From Pontibacter rufus (GTDB taxonomy: Bacteria > Bacteroidota > Bacteroidia > Cytophagales > Hymenobacteraceae): 64,000 nt of DNA. Made by a program: the position numbers and the translations under genes. Positions 31,673-39,097 of this stretch are shown piece after piece. The stretch is from positions 1 through 64,000 of the forward strand of contig NZ_JADQDR010000014.1 in assembly GCF_015694705.1 (NCBI RefSeq). Reading direction: 5' to 3'. Below the pieces are notes generated by a model that did no database searches, was not told where the DNA came from, and saw nothing but the letters and a program-made list of their open reading frames with translations. Position 1 is the first letter of the stretch; each line of letters begins with the position of its first letter.

Positions 31673-32611
31673 TTAGAAGTATTGCGGGGTCAGCATTTTT
31701 GTCTCTTTCTTTCGGAAGAAGTAGTAGCCTACCGAAACCTCGTGGGTGTCAAAGCCGCTCAGGTCGTTCAGCATCTTGTCGTAAGCATAGCCCAGCCGTA
31801 GCGACTTGCTTACCTGCAGTTCTGCTATCAAAGCCACGGCAGTACGCTTTGCTAATATTTCTGTTTCCTCCGGATCATCGCTAAACACACGCATGCTGGT
31901 ACGGTATGAGCTGCCCAGCCACAGCCGGTCGCCCAGCAGCACAAAAGCATTCATGTCGATGCTTGTCGGGGAGTTAAAGGTTTCTTTCACCAGCACACTT
32001 GGCTTCAGTTTCAGGAACGAGCCCATATCTAACACATAGCCTGCCGTAAAATAATAGTGGCGCTCCGGCTCCAGTTGCTCGTCCTCTTTAAACTGCAGCA
32101 GGTCTGAGGCAGAGATGCCGGCGTAAAAGCGGTCGTTGTGGAAATATGCGCCCAGCTTTATCTCCGGCTTTATACTTGTTTCTTTGCCGGAAGGAATAGA
32201 GGGATCATTGATGATGCCGAATTTAGAACCGTCAAGCGTATACTGTACCACGCCCGGCGCCACGCCCAGGCTTAACACACCTGATGCGCTTACCTGCAGT
32301 TTCACGGCTACGTTGGCATAGGCCGACATGGTCGTCTGCGCGCCAATCTGATCGCGGTTAAACTCCAGACCCAGGCCCATTCTGTTGCCGGCAGCTATGC
32401 CATCAATGCTGGCAGCCTGCGTGGCAGGAGCACCTTCGATGCCCGTCCACTGCGAACGATGGAAGAGATTAAGATTAAGTACATTTTTGCTGCCAGTATA
32501 AGCTGGGTTCAGGCTCATGCTGTTGAAGATGTACTGTGAGTACTGTGGGTTTTGCTGGGCACTAGCCGAAAGCGTCAGCAGTAGGGCCAGCAGGGTATAA
32601 AGTATTTTCAT
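31673..32611 (-). CDS. Type IX secretion system membrane protein of the PorP/SprF family
   Basis: A 312-residue outer-membrane barrel with signal peptide (cleavage after SASA, about residue 18). The opening QQNPQYSQYIFNSMSLNPAYTG (about residues 19-40) is the hallmark of the PorP/SprF family, and the barrel continues to a C-terminal VSVGYYFFRKKE. Such proteins handle surface attachment or export of type IX cargo carrying the gliding-type C-terminal domain. They usually sit next to a cargo gene, as here: the 948-residue cargo gene ends 31 bases upstream. The OmpA/PorE-like gene follows after 108 bases. Confidence 0.95.
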   Translation of the reverse strand: MKILYTLLALLLTLSASAQQNPQYSQYIFNSMSLNPAYTGSKNVLNLNLFHRSQWTGIEGAPATQAASIDGIAAGNRMGLGLEFNRDQIGAQTTMSAYANVAVKLQVSASGVLSLGVAPGVVQYTLDGSKFGIINDPSIPSGKETSIKPEIKLGAYFHNDRFYAGISASDLLQFKEDEQLEPERHYYFTAGYVLDMGSFLKLKPSVLVKETFNSPTSIDMNAFVLLGDRLWLGSSYRTSMRVFSDDPEETEILAKRTAVALIAELQVSKSLRLGYAYDKMLNDLSGFDTHEVSVGYYFFRKKETKMLTPQYF

Positions 32612-32642
32612 GATAGTATGGTTTTCAATGGTTCAGGCATCG

Positions 32643-35489
32643 TTATCGGAAGATGGTCACGTACCCTGTAAATTCTTTGGTTACACCGTCGCAAAGCTCC
32701 ACGCTCACTTTATAGAAGTAAGTGCCTTGTCCCAGTTTATTGCCGTTCCAGTTGTTCTGGTAGCCTTTCTGCCTGTATACTTCCGCCCCCCATCGGTTGA
32801 AGATAATTACCTCGTTGTCAGGAAACTTCAGCAGGTTGGTTATTACCCAGGTGTCGTTCTGGCCATCGCCGTTCGGGCTGAAAGCTTTCGGGAAACTCAG
32901 CTGGCCGTCGGCAAGGGCAACATTGATGCTGGCGCTGGTGGCTGCGCCGGCGCAGGAGGCGTTGTTGGCAACTACTGTTACCTGCCCTGCGGCTGCAGGG
33001 CTGTCGGCCTTCACTTTTATACTTGTAGTGCCCTGGCCAGCGGTAATCGTAAAGCCAGAGGGTACACTCCAGGTATAAGAAGTGGCGCCCGGCACGGCAG
33101 CTATACTATAAGTCAGGCCATCGCATACATTGCTGTTGTCGGTGATTAAGCCCGGCGCGGCAGGTGGCGTGGTAATGCGCACAGCCAATGTACCTGCTTC
33201 GCTGGTGCCACAGCTGTTTTTACCTTTCACACTGATAGTGCCTCCGGCTGTGCCGGCATTTACGGTTATCGTTCCTGTTCCTTGGCCTTTCACAAGCGTC
33301 CAGCCCTGGGGCAGATTCCAGGTATACACTGCGCCCTTTTCAGCATTTTTCAGGGTATAAGTCAGATTTCCGGAGTTAATGCAAACTTCTGTGTTACCGG
33401 TGATGCTGCCAATAGCCGGGGCGGTGATGCCTTTTACTGCCAGTGTGCCCGCTTCGCTGTCGCCACATTTATTACTTGCTACTATGGTTACATCGCCGGC
33501 ACTATTGCCCACTTCCACCGTTATACTTGTTGTGCGCTGGCCACTGATAATTTTCCAGCCCTGGGGTACGCTCCAGGTATAGGCCGTCGCATCTGCTACA
33601 TCAGCAATGCTATAGGTAAGCGTTGTGCCCACACAGGCGCCCGCCTCACCAGTTATAGTTGGCGCTGCCGGTTTTGATGCTACCTTAATAGCCAGGGAAA
33701 CCGCTTCGCTGCTACCGCAATTATTGTCGGCTGTTACCGTGATGTTGCCGCTTGTTTCGCCTGCTTTTATCGTTACAGTGCGTGGGTCATTTGTTGGGCT
33801 TATGGTCCAGCCCTGCGGTGCCTTCCAGGTATAACCAGTAGCACCTGGTATGGCTGCTGCTGTGTAAGTCCCTTCAGTGCCTGCGCAAAGTTCTGTGTTG
33901 CCCGTAATGCCGGCCGGTGCTGCGGGTTTTGTGATGGTTGTGACATCCATTTCTTTAGACACACCCGTTGGTGAACAGCCGTTTTTAGCAGTTACTTTCA
34001 GCTTGCCGCCTGTAGCGCCTACATTTACCACAACTGTTGCCGTATTTGCGCCGCTCACGATTGTTATGTCGCCGGTAGCTGTCCATTCGAAAGTCTCGGC
34101 TCCTTCGCTGCTAGCAGTGTAGCTCAGGTTCTGGCTGTTGGCACACACGCTCGCCGAACCGTTTATACCAGGTATAGCTGGCGCAGAAAATAAGCTTACT
34201 TCTTTTGTAACAGTATAAGTTTTGCCACAAACATCTGTTACAGTAGCCGTAAGCGATCCGTTGCCGGCGATGTTAGCGGCAACCGTTTGTTGGTTGCGGC
34301 TGCCGGGCAGCGTTATGCCTCCTGTAGCTGTCCAGCTGTACACGGCACCTTCTACCTGTGTTACCGTGTAGGTTGTGTTAAGCTGCGGTGCGCAAAAGCT
34401 GCTTTCGCCGGTAACGGCCAGCGCTGGCGCAGGGCAGCTTACTGTAATAGGGTCTTCGTCGTTGTTATCATCAGGGCTGGGATCCGGGTTATCAGGGTTA
34501 CTGATAATAACCACCTTGTTGGTTGTATTTGTTGCTGATATGATTTTAAACACGAGCCGCAGCGTAGCGCTCTCATTGAAGTTAAGCCTGCTGATTGTCC
34601 ATTTATTTGTCTTCTCATCAAAGGTGCCTTTGCTGGCCTGCAGCGTTTTCACAAACGCCAGTCCGGCGGGTATACGCTCTTCCAGCACCAGGTTAGTAGC
34701 ATTGCTGGGGCCATCGTTCTTAACAGTAATGGTATAAGCTACTTCCGAACCGACGGTGTACTCGCCCTCATCCGCTACTTTCTGCACGCTCAGGTCTGTC
34801 TGAATCGCAGTCGGCAGAAACAGTTTGTTGTTGTTCAGGCTGATATTACCTCCCAGGGAAATAACACGGCCGGTAACGTTAGAGCCTCTGCCCAATGTAA
34901 TATCACCGTTGGCTATAATGTTTCCATGGAAAACTGTGATAGGCTCAAAGTTTACCTTATTCTTCACAAGCCAGTAAATGTTTTTCGACTGCGCCCCGCC
35001 TGTCAGCAACACAGCCCCCGTAGAGGTGGTCGCATTCAGATCGCCATCGACGATAAAGATGTATATGGCATTTACATCGCCGCCTGCGTCCAGCGTAAAA
35101 ATGCCATCAAGCACTGCGCTGCCGCTTACCCTGTACACGCCGCCTGATAAAGAGCCATTCATGTTCAGCTTTGGCAGGATAGTAGTTACTGGTGCCGCTT
35201 GTATCAGGGAGTTGTATGCATCGGAAGCATCCTGGCGCGCAGTTGCCGCGGCGCTGTTGCCCAGGTCTTTTACTCCCTGCGCCTGGCTGATTTCTCCATT
35301 GTTGCTGATAGTAGTACCCGGCGAGATACCCATATCGCCGGCGACAACCGTAATGTTGGTGTTGTTGATTTGGTTGGATGCCAGCACAGCATAACTGCCT
35401 GCCTGCCCCAGTACTGGATCCTGCTGGGCAAAGCAAAGGGTGGTCGTGCCCGCAAGGAAGAGACAGATGAAAAGTAAAATTCTACTCAT
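32643..35489 (-). CDS. Large secreted adhesin-like protein: DUF3494 ice-binding-like domain, DUF11-like domain, six PKD-like repeats, gliding-type CTD
   Basis: A 948-residue type IX cargo. The start at 35489 (MSRILLFICLFLAG) opens a clean signal peptide cleaved near CFAQ; the frame runs 22 codons further upstream without signal character. Order: DUF3494 domain (about 25-245, GSYAVLASNQINNTNIT to NKLFLPTA); a DUF11-like domain (about 250-345, with PSNATNLVLEERIPAGL); six PKD-like repeats of about 80-86 residues (about 350-850), each with a conserved Y/F-x-W core and a paired Cys; and the gliding-motility CTD (about 860-948, FSPNGDGQNDTWVI ... GYVTIF). The DUF3494 fold occurs in ice-binding proteins and in adhesins; ice binding is not implied. 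It is cotranscribed with PorP/SprF, so it is probably a surface-attached filamentous protein. Confidence 0.93.
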   Translation of the reverse strand: MSRILLFICLFLAGTTTLCFAQQDPVLGQAGSYAVLASNQINNTNITVVAGDMGISPGTTISNNGEISQAQGVKDLGNSAAATARQDASDAYNSLIQAAPVTTILPKLNMNGSLSGGVYRVSGSAVLDGIFTLDAGGDVNAIYIFIVDGDLNATTSTGAVLLTGGAQSKNIYWLVKNKVNFEPITVFHGNIIANGDITLGRGSNVTGRVISLGGNISLNNNKLFLPTAIQTDLSVQKVADEGEYTVGSEVAYTITVKNDGPSNATNLVLEERIPAGLAFVKTLQASKGTFDEKTNKWTISRLNFNESATLRLVFKIISATNTTNKVVIISNPDNPDPSPDDNNDEDPITVSCPAPALAVTGESSFCAPQLNTTYTVTQVEGAVYSWTATGGITLPGSRNQQTVAANIAGNGSLTATVTDVCGKTYTVTKEVSLFSAPAIPGINGSASVCANSQNLSYTASSEGAETFEWTATGDITIVSGANTATVVVNVGATGGKLKVTAKNGCSPTGVSKEMDVTTITKPAAPAGITGNTELCAGTEGTYTAAAIPGATGYTWKAPQGWTISPTNDPRTVTIKAGETSGNITVTADNNCGSSEAVSLAIKVASKPAAPTITGEAGACVGTTLTYSIADVADATAYTWSVPQGWKIISGQRTTSITVEVGNSAGDVTIVASNKCGDSEAGTLAVKGITAPAIGSITGNTEVCINSGNLTYTLKNAEKGAVYTWNLPQGWTLVKGQGTGTITVNAGTAGGTISVKGKNSCGTSEAGTLAVRITTPPAAPGLITDNSNVCDGLTYSIAAVPGATSYTWSVPSGFTITAGQGTTSIKVKADSPAAAGQVTVVANNASCAGAATSASINVALADGQLSFPKAFSPNGDGQNDTWVITNLLKFPDNEVIIFNRWGAEVYRQKGYQNNWNGNKLGQGTYFYKVSVELCDGVTKEFTGYVTIFR
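32915..34440 (-). repeat. Six PKD-like domain repeats of about 250 bases within the adhesin gene
   Basis: Successive segments share the pattern [P-A-x-P]-[G-x-I-x-G]-C-[Y-x-W]-[P-x-G-W]-[I-x-V]-C. The DNA copies are diverged, so this is an old domain duplication rather than a recent tandem repeat. Confidence 0.8.
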
Positions 35490-35904
35490 AAAGATATGTA
35501 AAGTAAGCATTGACTCAACTAAATATAGATAGATTAGTCTATATAGATTAACCATTGCAATTTACTCTCAATATCTTTTTAAGTTGCACCGGATTTGAAA
35601 AATAGCATGAATTAATATAAATAATACTAAATATATTCAAAAATTTATATTATTATCTATTTCTTATCCCTGATATTTATAGACAGCAGGTAAATCCAGT
35701 CCAAAAAAATAGATATAAATAAACACACTTCAGCCCACTTAACAGAAATTTGCTCTTCTAAAGCGCTGTTGTTTAAGACTTGAAGACTGGCTCATATAAA
35801 AAGCCGAAAAAAGCCTGTAAAAAGGCAACTTTAAAACAGCACAAAAAATAAAGCCCTGCTACTGGTAGAGTAGCAGGGCTTACAACAGCTAAAAGCTGGT
35901 CTTT
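35490..35904. other. AT-rich gap between the adhesin gene and lipA
   Basis: Very AT-rich near 35510-35680, likely holding the adhesin promoter; no clear consensus match seen. The lipA terminator occupies 35851-35881. No gene. Confidence 0.5.
35851..35881 (-). terminator. Intrinsic terminator of lipA
   Basis: Perfect 13-bp stem (35851-35863 with 35869-35881) around loop GGTAG. A U-rich run follows on the minus strand. Confidence 0.95.
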
Positions 35905-36816
35905 TTATACGTGTACATGGCGTTCGGCATGGTACGAAGATCGGACCAAAGGCCCCGACTCCACATACTTGATTCCGCGCTTCAGGCCTTCTTCCCGGTA
36001 ATGGTCAAACAAATCGGGGTGAATAAACTCGGCAACCTCCAGGTGCATTTTAGTTGGTTGTAAATACTGGCCCAGCGTCAGGATATCGCAGCCATTTTCA
36101 GCCAGATCATCCATGGCCTGGTACACCTGCTCGCGCGTTTCGCCCAGGCCCAGCATAATACCTGTTTTGGTGCGCTTGCCATATTCCTTGGTGCGGCGGG
36201 TCTGCTCCAGGCTTCGCTCATACTTGGCCTGCGGGCGCACACGGCGGTAAAGTTCCTTTACTGTCTCCATGTTATGCGACACCACCTCCTGTCCCGGCGA
36301 GATCATGGTAATCAGCGCATCCCAGTTGGCTTTTACGTCTGGTATAAGGGTTTCGATGGTGGTGGAAGGCGACAGCAGTTTTACCTGCTTTACTGTTTCG
36401 TGCCAGATGGCGGCGCCACGATCTTTCAGTTCATCGCGGTTTACAGAAGTAATCACAGCATGCTTCACGCCCATCAGCTGGATGGCTTCTGCCACACGGC
36501 GCGGTTCGTCCTCGTCATATTCATTTGGCCGGCCGGTGGCTACGGCGCAGAAAGAGCAGCTGCGGGTACATACGTTGCCCAGAATCATAAAAGTGGCTGT
36601 GCCTGCGCCCCAGCACTCACCCATGTTGGGGCAATTGCCGCTCTCGCAGATAGTGTGCAGCTTATACTCGTCTACGATGTTGCGTACTTTTGCGTACTCC
36701 TTCCCCACCGGCAGTTTTACGCGCAGCCAGTTAGGCTTGCGTGGCTTGCCCAGCGCGTTAAGCCCCTCGGGCTGTACGTTAGGCTGTATTACCGGAAGTA
36801 TCAATAATTCGTCCAT
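35905..36816 (-). CDS. lipA: Lipoyl synthase
   Basis: A 303-residue radical SAM enzyme that inserts two sulfurs into the octanoyl group on lipoyl carrier proteins (GcvH, E2 subunits). The auxiliary [4Fe-4S] cysteines are C57, C62 and C68 ([12 protein letters not shown]). The radical SAM triad CxxxCxxC is C83, C87 and C90 (CTRSCSFC). The C-terminal [10 protein letters not shown] carries the serine that ligates the auxiliary cluster. It is complete and cytosolic. The start at 36816 sits only 5 bases from a -7 promoter element, so translation may begin at or next to the 5' end of the mRNA. Its products serve gcvP at 1.8 kb and the 2-oxoacid dehydrogenase at 39-41 kb. Confidence 0.97.
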   Translation of the reverse strand: MDELLILPVIQPNVQPEGLNALGKPRKPNWLRVKLPVGKEYAKVRNIVDEYKLHTICESGNCPNMGECWGAGTATFMILGNVCTRSCSFCAVATGRPNEYDEDEPRRVAEAIQLMGVKHAVITSVNRDELKDRGAAIWHETVKQVKLLSPSTTIETLIPDVKANWDALITMISPGQEVVSHNMETVKELYRRVRPQAKYERSLEQTRRTKEYGKRTKTGIMLGLGETREQVYQAMDDLAENGCDILTLGQYLQPTKMHLEVAEFIHPDLFDHYREEGLKRGIKYVESGPLVRSSYHAERHVHV

Positions 36817-36821
36817 GGGTG

Positions 36822-36829
36822 CAAAGATA
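36822..36829 (-). promoter_or_regulatory. Predicted lipA -7 element, start-codon proximal
   Basis: TATCTTTG on the minus strand is a perfect TAnnTTTG and ends 5 bases from the lipA ATG, implying a leaderless or near-leaderless transcript. No good TTG partner was found. Confidence 0.4.
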
Positions 36830-36926
36830 GGAAGTTATAAGGTAAGACATTAACCCGGGCAAAGTTTTGTGTGCCACCCTGGTTAACCTTCTAACAACTA
36901 CCTGCCGCTTCTTGTTCGGGCTGGCG

Positions 36927-37661
36927 CTATTTACGGCTTCCGTAATACAGGTTCAGGTATACGGAAGAAAAAACCTGGCTGCTTTGAGCCTGCGGAATGA
37001 TAACGAGCTTTTTGGGATAAGCCTCCACAGCAAAGCCTACTTCTATCCCCGTAATGCTTTCCTGGTAGCGGCCATACTCAAAGCTGAGGCCGGCTTTAAA
37101 GTGAACGCCCAGGTTAACGTTCGCTTCGCCCAGGCCCTGCAGGAAACTGGCACTACCCTGTATCCGGTCCAGGTTGCGGTGCTTGTCCGGATCGTATTGC
37201 TCAGTCCGGATGTCGGTTCCTCCCTGCCCGCCATAATCGTAGCGGATGTAATAGGGCACCAGCAACCCCAAAGAAGGGCCAATGGCTCCCACAGCGTTTA
37301 CCTGTACCCCTGACTCGGCAGCCTTACGGAACAGCACCAGTTCGCGGCCGTAATGCGGACGCACCACGAACAGGTAATTTTGCTTTCCGGCAACAAAAAA
37401 ATCGCCTGCGCCTAGATTATACAACCGGTTCTCTTTCGGATGCTTTACCTCTACTACTTCCAGGCCGCCAAACTGGTACATGCGCTCATTCATGTAATAA
37501 GCAGAACGGATAAAAGCTCCTCCAATCAGCCCTCCATTGGAATTGAAGTTAATACCGTAACTCAACTCGTTCTCGAAAGACTCATCTTCGTTGGTTTGGG
37601 CGGCTGCCGGCAAGGCCAGGCCTAAGGCAACTGCAAGTACAAGCGCAAGGTATCTGACCAC
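36927..37661 (-). CDS. Predicted outer-membrane beta-barrel protein of unknown function
   Basis: A 244-residue protein with signal peptide (cleavage after AAA/AQ, about residue 21). The body alternates polar and aromatic residues as in a small outer-membrane barrel: LSYGINFNSNGGLIGGAFIRSAYY near 33, HFKAGLSFEYGRYQ near 185, GFAVEAYPKKL near 210, and an ending SSVYLNLYYG. It resembles conserved hypothetical proteins of Cytophagales; I do not recognise a named family. It is divergent from the OsmC gene, with a predicted -7 element at 37714-37721. No operon partner. Confidence 0.75.
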   Translation of the reverse strand: MVRYLALVLAVALGLALPAAAQTNEDESFENELSYGINFNSNGGLIGGAFIRSAYYMNERMYQFGGLEVVEVKHPKENRLYNLGAGDFFVAGKQNYLFVVRPHYGRELVLFRKAAESGVQVNAVGAIGPSLGLLVPYYIRYDYGGQGGTDIRTEQYDPDKHRNLDRIQGSASFLQGLGEANVNLGVHFKAGLSFEYGRYQESITGIEVGFAVEAYPKKLVIIPQAQSSQVFSSVYLNLYYGSRK

Positions 37662-37713
37662 CTTTTTATTTAATTTAAAGATTGATTAAAAGTAACTAAT
37701 TTTACAATTATTA

Positions 37714-37721
37714 CAAAACTA
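37714..37721 (-). promoter_or_regulatory. Predicted -7 element for the barrel protein gene
   Basis: TAGTTTTG on the minus strand fits TAnnTTTG, about 50 bases before the start codon. A TTG lies 16 bases upstream (37738-37740), inside the start of the divergent OsmC gene. Confidence 0.4.
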
Positions 37722-37733
37722 TACTTAGCACAC

Positions 37734-38141
37734 ATGGCAACCATCAAAAGCATATACAAAGGCAGCCTGCGCACTTCCGCGCAGCACCTGGCTTCAGGCA
37801 ACACCATCATCACCGACGCGCCCGTGGACAACAACGGCAAAGGTGAGGCCTTCTCTCCTACTGACCTGGTAAGCGCGGCGCTGGGCAGTTGCATGATGAC
37901 TATTATGGGCATCGTGGCCAACCGCGCCAATATCGACATTGAAGGTATGGAGATCGACATTACCAAAATTATGGCCGCCGAACCGCGCCGCATTGCCGAA
38001 GTAGTGCTCGATTTTACCATGCCTGCCGGCAAAAGCTACACCGACAAAGAAAAGGCTATGCTTGAAAACGCAGCCCGCACCTGCCCTGTTGCCCTCAGCC
38101 TGCACCCGGATGTAAAACAAACGATTTCATTCCGGTATTAA
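37734..38141 (+). CDS. OsmC/Ohr-family protein (thiol-dependent peroxide reduction)
   Basis: A 135-residue OsmC-family protein, typical in length. Both redox cysteines are present: C53 in LGSCMMT and C117 in ARTCPVALS. Members reduce organic peroxides with a low-molecular-weight thiol or lipoyl protein in the cytosol. The pattern is of the OsmC/YhfA type rather than Ohr; the exact subgroup is uncertain. It is divergent from the barrel protein and convergent with a YtxJ gene; the bacillithiol link of YtxJ suggests that both act in thiol redox balance. A 21-bp perfect inverted repeat follows at 38209-38260. Confidence 0.92.
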   Translation: MATIKSIYKGSLRTSAQHLASGNTIITDAPVDNNGKGEAFSPTDLVSAALGSCMMTIMGIVANRANIDIEGMEIDITKIMAAEPRRIAEVVLDFTMPAGKSYTDKEKAMLENAARTCPVALSLHPDVKQTISFRY

Positions 38142-38208
38142 GTATAAGTGTGTCCACGCAAGGAAAAGCTTTGCCAGGTATAAATCAGGTATACCTTCCT
38201 CAGCTTTA

Positions 38209-38260
38209 GTTAAACTGTTATACCTGCATGATAATAGCAATGCAGGTATAACAGTTTAAC
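38209..38260. repeat. 21-bp perfect inverted repeat between convergent OsmC and YtxJ genes
   Basis: Arms 38209-38229 and 38240-38260 are exact complements around a 10-base loop. It lacks U-runs, but its place between converging genes suggests a shared transcript end. Confidence 0.88.
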
Positions 38261-38285
38261 GGCACAGCGGCAAGTATAAGTTGTG

Positions 38286-38627
38286 CTATGCCGTTACTTT
38301 TTTCTTCAGCGCCTCTACGCCAATGCTCATGTGCGAGGCATCATACGTACACACCCCATCCTGCACCAGCAGCAACTGCGGCGACTCGTGGTGCACGTGC
38401 AGTGTTTCGGCCACTTCCCGGGATACAGGACGATAACGCAGCAAGTCCAGGTAGTATGATTTCACATTGTCGAGGCCGGCGCCGTCCCACTGGCGCTCCA
38501 GGCGGCTTTTGGCCGTGGCGCTGATAGAGCAGGAGGTGCTGTGCTTAAATATTACTACGGGCGTACTTTTAGATTCTTCTAATATCTCATCCAACTGTTC
38601 GGGATTTGTAAGCGGAAGCCAGTTCAT
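38286..38627 (-). CDS. ytxJ: Bacillithiol-system redox-active protein, YtxJ family
   Basis: A 113-residue thioredoxin-fold protein of the YtxJ (monothiol bacilliredoxin-like) family. The active-site segment is FKHSTSCSIS with a single Cys33, the family's TxCxIS pattern, followed by YYLDLLRYRPVS and ESPQLLLVQDG. It is thought to remove bacillithiol from mixed disulfides in the cytosol, so it predicts that this organism makes bacillithiol. The biosynthesis genes (bshA-C) are not in the window. It is convergent with the OsmC gene. Confidence 0.9.
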   Translation of the reverse strand: MNWLPLTNPEQLDEILEESKSTPVVIFKHSTSCSISATAKSRLERQWDGAGLDNVKSYYLDLLRYRPVSREVAETLHVHHESPQLLLVQDGVCTYDASHMSIGVEALKKKVTA

Positions 38628-38808
38628 ATATGTTGTCTTTCTTTTCGGTTAGTTATACTTAAAGTTGCAGTGTACAAAAATCGGAAAGTGGTCCGTTCTG
38701 AAAGCTCGCCCCACCCAGGCGTAACTTATGCTCTTACTCATCAAGAGGGATTAGATTTCAACGTTATTTCCGAATTGCAACTTGTTTACATAGTGGTTAT
38801 ACTCTAAA

Positions 38809-39012
38809 TCAGAACAGTAGTTTCTTCCGCTTCTTAATGCGTCCATTCTTATCAAAGGGCACGCGGATGGCCTCCAGTTCGTTGCCGCCCCGGCCTTTTA
38901 CTTTACTCGTTTTGCCGCTCGGCTTTGGGCATGGAATACTTTTGCTCTGGCAGCCAGCAACAGACAGCAGCAGGCATAGCAAAAGGGAACAAAAAGGACG
39001 AAACAGGCGCAT
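38809..39012 (-). CDS. Small basic lipoprotein of unknown function
   Basis: A 67-residue frame with a convincing lipoprotein signal: positive start (MRLFRPF), Leu-rich core and lipobox VAGC (Cys21). The mature part is about 47 residues and strongly basic, ending NGRIKKRKKLLF. A P-F-D-x-N-G-R-I-K-K segment suggests conservation, but I know no family name. It lies 86 bases downstream of the E1 gene on the same strand and could be the end of that transcript or independent. Its short length leaves some doubt that it is real. Confidence 0.6.
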   Translation of the reverse strand: MRLFRPFCSLLLCLLLSVAGCQSKSIPCPKPSGKTSKVKGRGGNELEAIRVPFDKNGRIKKRKKLLF

Positions 39013-39097
39013 AGCGTGGTTGGGTTATGATTTATACCTGAGGAGAGATCAGGAGACAGCACAAGTATAAATCTTACCTCCTGATCTGCTCCCGGCT

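Noticed and set aside
32915-34440. CRISPR-like or tandem DNA repeat
   Set aside because: The periodicity comes from diverged protein domains of about 250 bases, not short identical direct repeats.
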